DNA of 64,000 bases from Diadema setosum. Lineage: Eukaryota > Echinodermata > Echinoidea > Diadematoida > Diadematidae. Numbering within the stretch: the first letter of the stretch is position 1; every line of letters begins with the position of its first letter. Both the position numbers and the translations under genes were made by a program. The DNA lies in assembly GCF_964275005.1 (NCBI RefSeq), contig NC_092686.1, forward strand, positions 11,219,032-11,283,031, read 5' to 3'. Under the pieces are notes generated by a model that was not told where the DNA came from, did not search any database, and saw nothing but the letters and a program-made list of their open reading frames with translations. Positions 48,061 to 59,090 of the stretch are shown here, one piece after another.

Positions 48061-48975
48061 CAAGGCAGACATCAGACATTTACTTTACCATCAAACGCAG
48101 CTGAATGTTACTGTTATTCATTTCGAAATGTTATAGCAAATATCTGACATTTATTTTAGCATCATATGGAGCAGAATGTTGCTGCTATTCACTTCCAAAC
48201 GTAAAAGCAATCATCTGACATTTATTTTGGCATCTTCTGGAGCCGAATGTTATTCCTATTTACTTTCGAAAGTTAAAGCAAACATCCGACATTTATTTAA
48301 TCATCGTATGGAGTTGAAAATTATTGTTGTTCATTTTCGAACGTCAAAGGGATCACTCGACATTTATTTTAGCATCTTCCGGAGCTGATATTATTGCCAC
48401 TTACTTTCGAATGTAAAAGCAATCATCCGGCATTTATTTTATCATCGTACGGAGTTGAATACTATGGTTATTCATTTCCAAACGTCAAAGCAAACATCAA
48501 ACATTAATAACTATTTTACCATCGAACGCAGCTAAACATTACTGTTATTCATTTCGAAATCTTAAAAACACCCGACAGTTATTTTAGCATGGTATGGAGC
48601 AGAATATTACTGCTATTCACTTCCGAACGTAAAAGCAATCATCTGACATTTATTTTAGCATCTTCCGGAGCCGAATGTTATTGCTATTTGCTTTCGAAAG
48701 TAAACACAAACATCCGACATTTATCTAATCATCGTACGGAGTTGAATATCATTGTTATTCATTTCCGAACGTTACAAGGGATCATTCGGCATTTACTTTT
48801 AGCATCTTCCTGAGCCGAATGTTATCCTTATTCATTTCCGAACCCAAAATCAAATATCTGACATTAATTTTTGCATCGTAAGGAGCTGAATCTTACCGAT
48901 ATTTATTTCCAATTATTTTAGCATCTTACGGAGCCGATTGTTACCGCTGTTCATTTACAACAGTAAAAGCAAACA
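48061..48975. repeat. 71-bp tandem array with six-unit higher-order structure
   Basis: About 13 units share the pattern CATCnGACATTTATTTTAnCATC, then GGAGCnGAATGTTATTG and TATTCATTTCGAAnGTnAAAGC. Neighbouring units differ strongly, but each resembles the unit six places on: TTTCGAAAT recurs at 48121 and 48551, CACTTCC at 48190 and 48618, CTTTCGAAAG at 48263 and 48691, giving a period near 428 bp. This is satellite-like organisation. It has no coding potential. Confidence 0.88.
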
Positions 48976-48983
48976 TCCAACTT

Positions 48984-49095
48984 TTTTGGTGGCCCGATCG
49001 GGCCACCAAAATCTTCATTTCTGAGATATTGTCGGCCTGACGTGCGTTTGTTGGTGGCCCTGGGCCACCGGGCCACAGTTAGTGTCGAGCCCTGT
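48984..49095. mobile_element. Fragment of a hAT-like MITE, ends in GTGTCGAGCCCTG
   Basis: A perfect 28-bp palindrome, TTTTGGTGGCCCGA and its complement, occupies 48984-49011. It is followed by GTGGCCCTGGGCCACCGGGCCAC and then AGTTAGTGTCGAGCCCTG, whose complement CAGGGCTCGACACTAACT resembles hAT ends. Only one end is evident. A CTTGCCCGATTCGGGCAAG-type relative lies at 51160-51260. Confidence 0.5.
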
Positions 49096-49149
49096 CTAAT
49101 GAATGTAGATGATCGCAAGTGTAACAATGAAATATGATTCGTCCCCCCC

Positions 49150-49153
49150 CAAA

Positions 49154-49184
<31 letters not shown>

Positions 49185-49210
49185 CAAAACAAAACAAAAC
49201 AAAACAAAAA
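49150..49210. repeat. (AAAAC)n microsatellite
   Basis: About ten pentanucleotide units follow a run of C and A. Confidence 0.93.
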
Positions 49211-49224
49211 AACATGCAAGAATG

Positions 49225-50350
49225 TTTGTGATTCCAGAGCTGCGTTTATCCGGACATGAATCTAAAAAAGGAATTACAAAACCTCTTTATTATTATCATT
49301 ATTATTATTGACGAACCATCAGAAAATCAAAGCTAATCTTACGTTCAGATTAACATTTTTTTTTCTTTTTTCATTGTCGAATTAGCAAACCTTCAGAGTA
49401 TCAACTCTCGAGCTAGCTTGTTTCATTTTCGGATAAACAAACTTTCACAGTAACGTGCAAATATTATTTTTTTTTAGTCGGGCATAAGGAAATGTTCAGA
49501 AGACGTGTATAGACGGGTGGTAAAAAAAGGAGAAAAAATAGGTTTGAATTTTAGTTTGGCATCGCGTCTCTTTGCGTGGTGCTCGTTATTCCGAAAAAAG
49601 AATAAGATTCACTATCCCGATGGTAGTTATTTCGAAACACGCATATTGCATGTGCGGATGTTTGTTAATCCGACAAATTTAATTATGGTTTGTTTAATTT
49701 GATTTGTGGCTCGAAAGGTTCGTTTATCTGAAATTGAATTACGCGGCAAGAAATTTGTACTTATTTCGTTTTTGGATAAACGAACATTCAGAATATGGAA
49801 TGTTTTTGAGTGAACAGGACTTCGAAATAACGAAACTTAATTTTCATCTTTTTCTCTTTTCGATTTAAGAACCCTTTGTTTCAGTTTTTGGATAATTGAA
49901 TCCTCGGGAGTGATGATCTTTTAAAGTAACGACCAGTAACCTTTCTTCCCCCCCCCCCCCCCCCCTCTCTCTCTCTCTCATAAGTTTATGTCGTAGTTTG
50001 ACATCTTTAATTTTTTGTTTTTCCGGTAATCATTATTCTTAAAATAATGAAAAAAAAAGAAGACATGAGATACATTTGTGCGTATTCTATAATTCGTTAT
50101 TCCAAATCTGAAACACGTAAAATCCCTGTGCCAATGTTTTTCTTCCAAAAATATGAGGGTTTGTTAATCCAAACATTTGTAGCATTATTCTGAAGTTTGG
50201 TTAATGTGAAAATGGGGAAAAGACTTGTTAATCTAATAATAAACGAATTGAATTTGTTCCCAGATTAAATTTCTTATTTCTTAAGTTTTAGATTAGCAAA
50301 CCTTTGGAATAAACAACTTTTAGAGTAACAATCAGCAACATGTTTTCTCT
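49225..50350. repeat. Degenerate region of recurring AATAACGAAC/TTCAGAGTAAC words
   Basis: Short words such as GGATAAACGAAC, CTTTCACAGTAACG, GTTAATCCGA, TTCGAAATAACGAA and TTTAAAGTAACGACCAG recur in both orientations every 50-100 bp, separated by T-rich spacers. A run of C and (CT)n lies at 49949-49978. This looks like an old tandem or palindromic element decayed beyond clear boundaries. Confidence 0.45.
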
Positions 50351-51149
50351 TTTTTTCATAACTCAGAATAGAAATAATGTACAAAATGGAGAAGTATTTT
50401 AAAGCAGGAAAATAAGGCATTTCAAGTTTAACACTGTTTATTTATTTCATTTTTCTTTATCGGTAAGTACAAACAATTCTTACAAGAAATAGAAAAGGAA
50501 ATAGAGAGAAAGAGAAAGAGAGAGAGAGAGAGAGAGATAGCCCTATTTTAGGCAAATTAAATGAGAGAAATAAAGAATCATTACGTTTGTAATCCTGGCT
50601 GGGTCTTCGACTCGTCAAACATTTTCCCTGTTCATTCCTCCAGGCCCCAGACTGTTCATGACCGCCAAGAATGCGCCAGTACGCGCGGTTTCTTTTTTGT
50701 CAAATGGTCTCTCTCCTCTACCCCCCCCCCCCCATCCCCAAGTCAGGCACCTTGCCGTCGTGGAATTTTTATTGTTTCTTGGTAAACTTGGTGTTCACTT
50801 TTGACTGCGCGTGCACTGTGCTCGGTATCCACATGGAGCACGCACAACCAGTGACTACCCGACTCACCTGTAGGCAGCTAACGGCGAGCAGAAAATGGCA
50901 GTTTTTTTTTCTGCTACCGCTATTTTCTACTGCCAAAATAGGCTAATACATCGTATTGGAATAAACACTTTGTTCGATATCGATGAGCGTTGATGTGGCA
51001 TCGCAATGCAATACCCGGGCTTCTTCAAGTAAGTCAGTGTTCGACAGTTGTTGAAATCGTGACATCGCTATGACAGTTGTTAGTTTTGGGCTTGCGTGTG
51101 CATGATTTCATGGGTTTGTTGAAGGGAAAATGTGGAGAAAGAAGGTGGC

Positions 51150-51262
51150 TTCAAAATTATTTGCCTGCCCGATTCGGGCAAGCATTTTTTTCCTTGTTCA
51201 GAACACTTGTACGACTTTGATTTTCACTTGCCCGAGCAATCGGGAAGTGCTTATGTCCGCCC
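51150..51262. mobile_element. Short repeat with CCCGATTCGGG palindromes
   Basis: TGCCCGATTCGGGCA (51167-51181) and, inverted, CTTGCCCGAGCAATCGGGAAG (around 51229-51249) bracket a T-rich core. The segment ends GTGCTTATGTCCGCCCTG, whose complement starts CAGGGCGGAC, a hAT-like end. The other end is not clear. Confidence 0.4.
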
Positions 51263-54200
51263 TGCTATTAGACCTTGCTAGCCTAGTATTGTACCTCCTT
51301 GGTCTGACCGGTTTGAGGTCAGCAACTAGTCAGGCGCAATGGCGTGATAGCTATCATAGCAGATGTCATTTACCGAAGTTTTACGAGCGTGTGCACACTG
51401 GTGAAGCAGTGATGTAATTACAATGTACTTGCGAAAACACCGAACCTTGTCGATGTCGAAGATTCCACTCCTTCTCTTCCCACCTCCCTGGTTAGAATCT
51501 CGTATAGTCGTACAGTATTACAGTACATCGTATCGGGCGCGAACGTAAACAAACACACGTGGTTATGCAATTGTTCCTACGCCAATGAAAGTACTTCCAT
51601 GACTTGGTTAATCACGTAACAGGCCAGGCACGCAGGCAGTGAGGATGGTGGTGCGGCGAGCGGCTACCAATGCGGCTCGGAGCAGTAGAGCCACTTCACC
51701 GCGGATTAATACAAGTAGATACTGCATGCGAGCAATCGCGAGCTACGAGACTGGGCTGCACAAGAATTGTTATCTCGATCCTCGTTTTAAAATCTCTCCT
51801 ATTTTGATATTTCGCCATTTTTCTTAAGTCTGCTTGTTATTGTCAACATCACCATGTCTTAGATTATCAATCCTGTCATGGGCATCCTCATGATTTCCAA
51901 TTAAACGCTTCATGTGACCAGCGAAACTTGAACGTGCTAACATTACAAACGTAAGAAAAATAAGATTACCTAAGTAGCTTGAATTCCTGAATATTGACAA
52001 AAATATCTGTAAGAATTACAAAAAAATTGAGAGAGAAATGTTTCTTCATTACTATTAAACCATGAAAAGTCATATTTCGTTCAATTCGACTTTTACATAA
52101 GGAAATAAAATGCAAAAGAATTAGGTTGTACCTCCGTTAACATTGTACACACATTCACCGGGCAGAGTCCGCAAATCCAGTGCGTGACGTCAGGCGAAAC
52201 GGGCATCTTTCCTGACGAATTGGCCCTTATCAGGCTCCAGAAAACCGCAGTTTTTCGTGAGCGTTTACTTCTTTCTAGCAACGCGAAAGCGAGGTAACAA
52301 AATTCCATTGCCTTCTATGTCTTCTGAGCTTTCTACTGATGCCTAAATTGCAGAATTTAATGATCTCTTTGAATGTCTACTTTAAGAAAATCATTTGATA
52401 CTTTGTACAAATGAGCTGCTGCCTGTGTTACCTGGGTATGAACTGGTGTAGTTAAGATGAAGTAGGTGGGGCTACAACAGTATTTAGCTGTGTTTTCCTT
52501 AAAGGGACCAACAATACTCATACTTTTGTATACTTACAGATTTTTCACAGAAATTTCTTTGATCATGCTTCATGCTGCAAAATATGTCAGTGTATTTTCC
52601 TGGAAATTACAGGAAATATTCCTCAATCATGCATCTGTTTGGCACAATTCTGCCGACTGTATGATCACAGTGTACATTTTACATTCCACAGGAAATAACT
52701 AGCTACAATGTATGCAGAATCTATCCTCTCAGAACTTTTAGTCAAAATTTTACTTAGGCCTCTGCACAAAATAAACCCACAAATCATTAAACACTGAATG
52801 TTTCATGTTTCCTTTGAATGTAAAAACTAGACTCTGCACATTTATTTTGATACAGCACAAGTCTACTGACTGCTATTAACATTACTAACATCAATATTTT
52901 GTCAATTATTCACACAAAAAATAACACTTTTATAGATATTACAGGAAATATTAGACTCCAGCTAATTCAGGCCCCTAAAACTTAACAAAATTAGCCCCTT
53001 AATTTGTCATACTTTTCTCGGGAAAGCAGTTTCAGAAATTTCATGAAATCTTACCTCTTGAGACTGTTCAAGATCAGCAGAATATAGTAACTATTGTTCT
53101 TTGAAATAATCAATTGAGAATACTGGAAATTTAATTTCATACAGCACCACGTCATGTGACTGCAGAAGAAATTGTCAGGTGATCAAATGACACTGAAAGT
53201 TATAGGTCTATAACTTCACTGAAGGTTGCTGAATCTGGCTCTTCCTTTCATTGCCTATAGATGGAAGAAAATAACTTGTACTTGGAGTAAGGTCTCTGCA
53301 CACTGCTAGGGAATTTTGGTGTGTGTGTGTAGACGATGTCTGACACCTGGTTGTGCATAAACCACACGAAGGATTTGGAACAAAGCATTGCTATCATGTT
53401 ACAACCTCAACTGGGAGAAAACCCAAGAATGGAAGTCTTGGCCATGATTTTCTCTCTGTCTTGCCATTTTGTGTCTTGCATTTTCTCCCTGAAAATCTCT
53501 TGTCAAGAAGTGCACTAAAAACTACACTGTACACACACACACACACACAGACACACACAAACACACAAAGTAATTTGGTGAATCAGCCAGTGAAGATGGC
53601 CGGATTGATTTCTGTGGTGAATGACCGTTCCGTACTCTGCACGCTTTTTACTCTGATTGCTTCAAAATTGAGACAAAGAGAATATTCATGGGACAGAAGA
53701 TGACGAGAGGCGAACAAACATTTCTGAGCACGAAAATATGAAGATATACCACTGATTTTCACTGTGTAAGAGAAGGGAAAATGTGTGAACAAATCATATT
53801 TGTATAGCCTTTGTTCACATGGAAAGATGTGATGTTCAGAAATCTCATCTGTCTGAAATTATACGCCTACCTGCAGAGAAAAATGTATGTTGACAAATCT
53901 TTCTTCAAATTGTTCTGAACGATCAAATATGTAGTGACCATCTCACTTCATCGTCTTCCTTATAAATATTCTTGGTTAACAAATTTTCTTATCCTCTTTT
54001 ATTGTAATAGAACAGCAATGGTAAGGCAGAGGTCTGATATAACACTGAACACCATAAACCCTCCAATATCCCTTTGTATATGCCTGGACATTTAGAGTAG
54101 CATACTGTCGGTATCTTTTTAAATAGTGAGGTTCATTGATCACTCACATTTAGACACTCACACTCTTCTCTCTTTTTTTTTTGTTTTTTTTTTGACACTA

Positions 54201-54553
54201 CAGGTATCGATGATGAGACACTGATGGCATCTAGATGATCTTGTCGTAGCCTTATGTTAAAAGGGAGGGGAAAACTGTTAATTTTGAATAGTACCCCAAA
54301 ACTATCTAAAAAGCCTTGTCGGTTATCGGCTATTATGTATAGACATAGGCCCTGCATGTATATAAACCGTACAGATAAAGCAATTTTGGACAGGGTAAGG
54401 ATATTCAAGAGGGCTTGTAAACATGTTTGTGATGTTTCCATTACTGTAAATAACCATCATATTAAAGTCAAAGGAGTTACTTCTGAATTTGCAAAAATTA
54501 AAGCCACCATAAGAAACAGTATGTATGTACACTAAATACTGTAGGTAATTTAA

Positions 54554-54827
54554 AGGAAACCAAAATCCACAGAGAAATGTGGAGTGAGTGAAAGCTGCAC
54601 CAATAGCAGAACACATCAGTGAAAGTTAGAGGAAAATGGGACAATCGTTGCAAAAGTTATACTAATGTAACGCTACTAAATGTTGCTGCTTTCACTCAAT
54701 CCACATTTCTCTTTAAAAATTCAAACATTGCATTGATTGTCCGATTTTCCTCAAACTTTCACTGATGTGTTCTATTAATGTTGCCGCTTTCACTACATCC
54801 ACATTTCTCTCTGAGTTTTGGTTTCCT
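54554..54827. mobile_element. TTAA MITE, family A copy 5, internally deleted
   Basis: The ends AGGAAACCAAAATC...AGTTTTGGTTTCCT are flanked by TTAA (54550-54553 and 54828-54831). Only the outer parts of the arms remain, and a segment (GTTGCTGCTTTCACTCAATC) is present twice, at about 54683 and 54780, showing rearrangement of the interior. Confidence 0.85.
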
Positions 54828-54831
54828 TTAA

Positions 54832-56395
54832 GAAGAGAAAGGGGAGGAACGGCATGCACATCCATGAATTCGTGGAATTCTCCTCTATCAGAAAGTAGCC
54901 TTGTTCTTGCAGATAATCCAGTCACAAAGCAACGGGCAGACTCCGCAGTGCCCTCAGCAAACCTACGCCGATGTTGTTCTACTCTTGGCAGACACTCTGC
55001 AGGTGGTGGGATGGTGGTGGCTAGCTGGAAGGGGGAGGATTCTAACCTCTGCTACTAGAAGCAAAGGTGACTAATGCCTAATGCATTTGACATTCACAAT
55101 GACCTGGACTGTTCCTGTCATCACTTCGGTATGGGAAACACATAAGCACACACACACAAACACACACCCCTTCCTCTGAGGTCTTAAATTTGGCCTGAAT
55201 ATGTGCTATTCACCATCAATCACACTGATAAAACTGAATTATAGGCGCAGCATCTGGAAGAAAAAAAAAAGGCCACTGCAACTACATACCCTGTAGCTTG
55301 TACATAGCTAGATACCACTCAACTCTATCACTTCTGGTTCTAGAGAAGAAGATTTTCAAATACTTCTTAATTTGGGAGGTTTGGGGGCCCCCTTCCCTAC
55401 CCCCCCCCCCCCCCCCCCCCCCCTTAATGACACTTAATGCATGAAGCACACTGGATGGTGGGTGATCACAATAGCTCTGGGTCCCGTTTTATCAAAAGAT
55501 AAATTTAACGTTAAGTCAAGATAATCTATGATTAACTTCTCATATTACCTCTAATTCCACTTAATCTATGATTAACTTCCAAATCCACTTGAAGTCTGTT
55601 TTATCAAGACACCCAGAGTTGAAATTAACTCCAACTTCCTCCCAAATCAACATATAAGTTTTCTCAACCGCTCCATATCCATGATAACTTTATAGTTGAT
55701 AAAATATTAACTCTAAGTAGAGACAGTCTAGGTAGACTCAATTCTGAGGCAATTTACAGAAGAAAGATGACCGCCACACTTTCCTAGTTTGGCTGGGGTC
55801 TTGTCATAAATGTTTTTCTGTTAACTGCTCACTTTCTCTAACATTTAGTTGCGTTTCTTTCATGCAATTATGGTCTTTTCCTTGCATGAAATTCACGATC
55901 GGCACGCATTGCTTACGTGACTGCTGCACGCAAAAACCCTAACGGTTAGACAGCAGTCTCAATCCCAGCCTGTTTCCACCGCGGCTAGTCGAGCTTACCG
56001 CTGCCGTCTTACCCTTCCCCCCCCCCCCGATCGCTGCCGGGAGGAGGGACCCGCTTGCGGTCCGCTGGCAATGCTGGTGGAACCCGCCTCGCGAACCAGC
56101 TTCTCTTGCGGGAAATTCGGCTTCGTGGAAGAACCCAAATTCGCTTCCATTGCTCTCCAAAAACACTACCAAACGATCGGGGAGGTAAAATAACCATTGA
56201 AACCCCGAAAACTTGAATGTGACAGATCGCAAAATGAAAGAAAATTGGCGAAATTTAGAGCTCAAAATGGCGACTTGACCGCTAAAAAACACACGCTACG
56301 AATGAATTGACTGCGCATGCGTACGAGTGGGATCTCATATTAACGAACAACGGAGATTACGAAAAATAATCTCTGTTAAAAGCAAGGAAAGCAAA
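54832..56395. other. Non-coding intron stretch
   Basis: A run of about 23 C lies at 55400-55423. Two TTTTATCAA-containing blocks near 55487-55605 (GGGTCCCGTTTTATCAAAAG, GTCTGTTTTATCAAGACACC) may be remains of a hairpin MITE. No gene is seen. Confidence 0.4.
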
Positions 56396-56401
56396 ACTCA
56401 C

Positions 56402-56588
56402 ATGACTGAGATGACTCAGCTGACCTGCGCTTTCTTGCAACATTCCTCTCGGCAATGAAGGAGATATAAAGCGATGTATCCTGCTGCAGAGGAGTCGGCC
56501 AGATGTACTTGATGATGATCTCAGAATTCAGAAATGTGCTCAACAGTGACTGGACTCTGGCAGCCATGTTGGAATACCAGTCTCTTTC
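56402..56588 (-). CDS. Mucin-like membrane protein, third visible exon, with furin-type site
   Basis: This 187-nt exon lies between acceptor CCGGATGCAG (56598-56589) and donor GTGAGT (56401-56396). It reads ERDWYSNMAARVQSLLSTFL, NSEIIIKYIWPTPLQQDTSL, YISFIAERNVARKRRSAESS and QS, and ends with one base of a split serine codon. With the preceding exon it forms a compact extracellular module of about 75 residues that is not Thr-rich, which makes it the likely folded domain. It could be SEA-like in position (before a membrane helix), but I see no GSVVV cleavage motif. RKRR followed by S matches the furin consensus R-X-K/R-R. An alternative donor at CGCAG|GTCAGC would give the wrong phase for the next exon. 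Confidence 0.8.
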
Positions 56589-57939
56589 CTGCATCCGGCA
56601 TAAAGTATGTAAGTGAGAAAATTAATTGGGCAATGCAGCGTCACATGAACTGTCCAGTCCTTTGGAGGCGTAAATATGCTAGTCAAGGATTTTGTAGTGT
56701 TGTTTTAGAAAAATTACCATGGCACTGTATTTTACAATGAGTTTCAGACCTGACCTGCTGTCTTTCACAAAAAGTGAATACGTAACATATGTTCATAATA
56801 AATTTCAATTTATACTGAACACTATCATTTTTTATACACTGCTTTTAAAAGAAAGATAATAGTACTTCATGACTTATCACAAAACAAATAATACAGTATA
56901 CATACATGTATAGGGCCTATAAAAAGCAAAAAGTTTATAACAGAAAGGCAGAAAGGCAAAGTCCTGCACAATTACAGATAGGGCCTACTTGTACATCAAA
57001 CTTCTACAGCTGCAGGAAGAGTCAATCATTTGTCATTATTTATGTATCATACATAGGTCACATTCTATTTGCTACATTCATCAGTGAAATGTCAGCATGA
57101 CAAGTAGGTACAAAACCAAGGGAGATAACAGCAAAGTGAGAACATTGCAGTTTGGGCAAAGAATTGGGGGGGGGGGGGGGTTAGGGTTGGAAAGAAGATG
57201 GGCATGAAAGAGAATCTTCCCTAATAGCTGTCTATAGCCCTTTTTACACTTGTGTTTCTTAACCCCGGACTTTCTCTGACCCAGGACTATCGTTAGTCCC
57301 GTACCAATTTTTTCAGCTTTTTACACTGGCCAATTGGTCCCGTACCATCTCTTGTCCGGGGCCAAGGAGAAAACTGACCTTTTTACACTCGTATTTCTTA
57401 GCCCCGGACTTTCCAAACCACATGAATATTCATGATTACGCTGTGCACTGTACACGTACACGCACGCATCGGCAGCACTTGATTACCTCGTTTCTGATTG
57501 GTCAGTGAGGATCGGACTTCGTCTCCGTCGCTTAGCCCCAGATTATTTTTTCGTTCTGTTTACACTCACTTGCTTGGCACCGCAATTGCGGTGCTAACCC
57601 TGCTATTTTGCAGGGCCAGATAGTACCATACTATCGGTGGGGCTAGCCCACTTTGGCAAAAACGAGTGTAAACAGAAAGTGGGCTAAGGATAGTCCCATA
57701 CCACGGTGGGGCTAAGGCCCCCACCCCCCCCCCCCTTAGCCCCACCGTTGGTACGGACTAAGTAAAAATTTACAAGTGTAAAAAGCCTCAGTTTTACTTT
57801 ACAAGTGAAAATGGCCTTCCAGCTTTGATGAGACTGCCAGGAAAAGATTTTCTACATAAGCAATCAGGGACAACATAATACTCCTAACAAACAAATGTAT
57901 AGGAACAAGAAAGGGAAAAGATGAACAGAAAATACTTAC
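56589..57939 (-). other. Intron of 1351 bp
   Basis: Phase 0, donor GTAAGT at 57939-57934 and acceptor GATGCAG at 56589. It contains the TIR element at 57236-57787. Confidence 0.75.
57236..57787. mobile_element. TIR element with GCCnTTTTTACACTTGT ends
   Basis: AGCCCTTTTTACACTTGT at the left and ACAAGTGTAAAAAGCCT at the right are inverted repeats. Inside, TTTTTACACT and TTAGCCCCGGACTTT recur, and complementary GGGGCTAAG and GTGTAAACAGAAAG words lie in the right half. No open frame; family unknown. Confidence 0.7.
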
Positions 57940-58023
57940 GCTGACACCAGAAAAGGTTAGTGTCAAGATTTTGTCCTTCTCATCTTCTGTCAGATCACTC
58001 ATATTGACTTGTCTGAGTCCTGT
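57940..58023 (-). CDS. Mucin-like membrane protein, second visible exon
   Basis: This 84-nt, phase 0-0 exon lies between acceptor TTCCTTGCAG and donor GTAAGT. It encodes TGLRQVNMSDLTEDEKDKIL and TLTFSGVS. The composition changes sharply from the Ser/Thr repeats to a charged, helix-like sequence, and it contains the sequon NMS. It joins in frame to the exon at 56588 to make the extracellular module. Both splice sites are strong; assignment to this gene rests on phase, strand and spacing. Confidence 0.8.
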
Positions 58024-58389
58024 CTGCAAGGAATGAACAGGGTGCTGAGGGAGCCATTTTGAGCATTAAAGAAAAATCACATTCAATGACATTTTTTTTT
58101 TTTTTTTGGGGGGGGGGGGGGGGCTGTAGATGGGGGGATGAATGTACTGAGATCAACATGGCATCAAGCAATGTGTGACCTATCCAAACCAGAATTAAGA
58201 AAGGTATGATCTACTCAAATATTGGTAAGGCACCTGCTCTGGTGTTCAAATAAAATGTATAAGAAGTGCCTCCATCATATGACACCCTGTTTGTATTATA
58301 ATTCCTTTTGAGCATGCTATATCATGAATTCACTATTTTCTACACATTTATACATATTCTAAACACATAACACAACAAATATTGCCTTG

Positions 58390-58747
58390 CAACTGATTGA
58401 CAAATTGCCCTACATCGACGTAAATAAGCACTGAATTGATCAGTGTTTTAGTAGTAGCCATGATAAAAAATCATGGGCGTACATGTATACTCGAGCAGGA
58501 GTCGAACCTACGACCTCCTGATCACCGGACAGGCGTCATCTCCACTAGACCACCGAGCTTTCGCCCGAAAGCAAGTGTTGGTTCTAATCCTTATAGCGTG
58601 CAGCGGGTACTGCTTTGTTATTCAAATTCATGAATTTCTTCCGTCGAGACGTTTTCATTGCAACTGACTGACTGATTTACGTCGATGTAGGGCAATTTGT
58701 CAATAAGTTGCAATGAAAACATCTCGACGGAAGAAATTCATGAATTT
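58390..58747 (-). mobile_element. tRNA-derived SINE with long inverted repeats
   Basis: AAATATTGCCTTG occurs on both sides (58377-58389 and 58748-58760), a perfect 13-bp target duplication typical of LINE-assisted insertion. On the minus strand a pol III A box TGGTCTAGTGG (58552-58542) and an exact B box GGTTCGACTCC (58508-58498) are correctly spaced inside a tRNA-like segment (about 58490-58558). Besides this there is a 41-bp inverted pair with one mismatch (58624-58664 against 58707-58747), and a perfect 29-bp inverted pair (58397-58425 against 58675-58703). A SINE with such hairpin ends is unusual. Confidence 0.8.
58490..58558 (-). promoter_or_regulatory. tRNA-like internal pol III promoter (A and B boxes)
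   Basis: The A box TGGTCTAGTGG fits TRGYNNARNGG and the B box GGTTCGACTCC fits GGTTCGANTCC. Anticodon-like CCTGTCCGGTGATCAGG has a mispair in the stem and the acceptor stem is incomplete, so this is a tRNA relic serving a SINE and not a functional tRNA gene. Confidence 0.75.
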
Positions 58748-59090
58748 AAATATTGCCTTGTCTATCATTGTTTTAACAGTCTCTTGGGAGATATTGAAAC
58801 ATAAAACTGAAAAAACAAAATTTGAAAACCTTTGGGACATACAGGATTTCATTCAACACCGCAATTTATGGTTAAAGCTCCACATACCTGATTACGCAGA
58901 CAATATGAAACACAAACACACAAACACATACATAAATGCTGTATTCCCGTACATTTGTATGTACACTTTGCTGTATGTTGTTCACACAATGCCTCTTCGG
59001 GATTGAGGCATAAAAAGTGTTTTTCACAATTAATCAAATCTCCTGTTTCAAGCAGGCAGCATCTCTACTTTTTAGACAAGTTGTACTCAC

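Larger units (their letters stand above)
35086..56401 (-). other. 21.3 kb intron rich in repeats
   Basis: The donor GTGAGT is at 56401-56396 and the acceptor at 35086. Because the flanking exons are phase-compatible (1 base plus 2 bases), no extra exon is required, though a frame-preserving exon could be missed. Stretches without their own entry (35.1-37.7, 39.3-42.9, 45.7-48.0 and 50.4-54.5 kb) show only homopolymers and short meaningless frames. Confidence 0.65.
58024..59090 (-). other. Intron of 1067 bp
   Basis: Phase 0, donor GTGAGT at 59090-59085. It contains a T run and G run at 58092-58123 and the SINE at 58390-58747. Confidence 0.75.

Noticed and set aside
51639-51827. Short frame with CYLDPRFK, reminiscent of the LDPRFK motif of hAT transposases
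   Set aside because: Only one six-residue match is present, with no other transposase block nearby; chance is likely.
58490-58558. Functional tRNA gene
   Set aside because: The A and B boxes are good, but the acceptor stem is incomplete, the anticodon stem is mispaired and the segment lies within a retroposed SINE.
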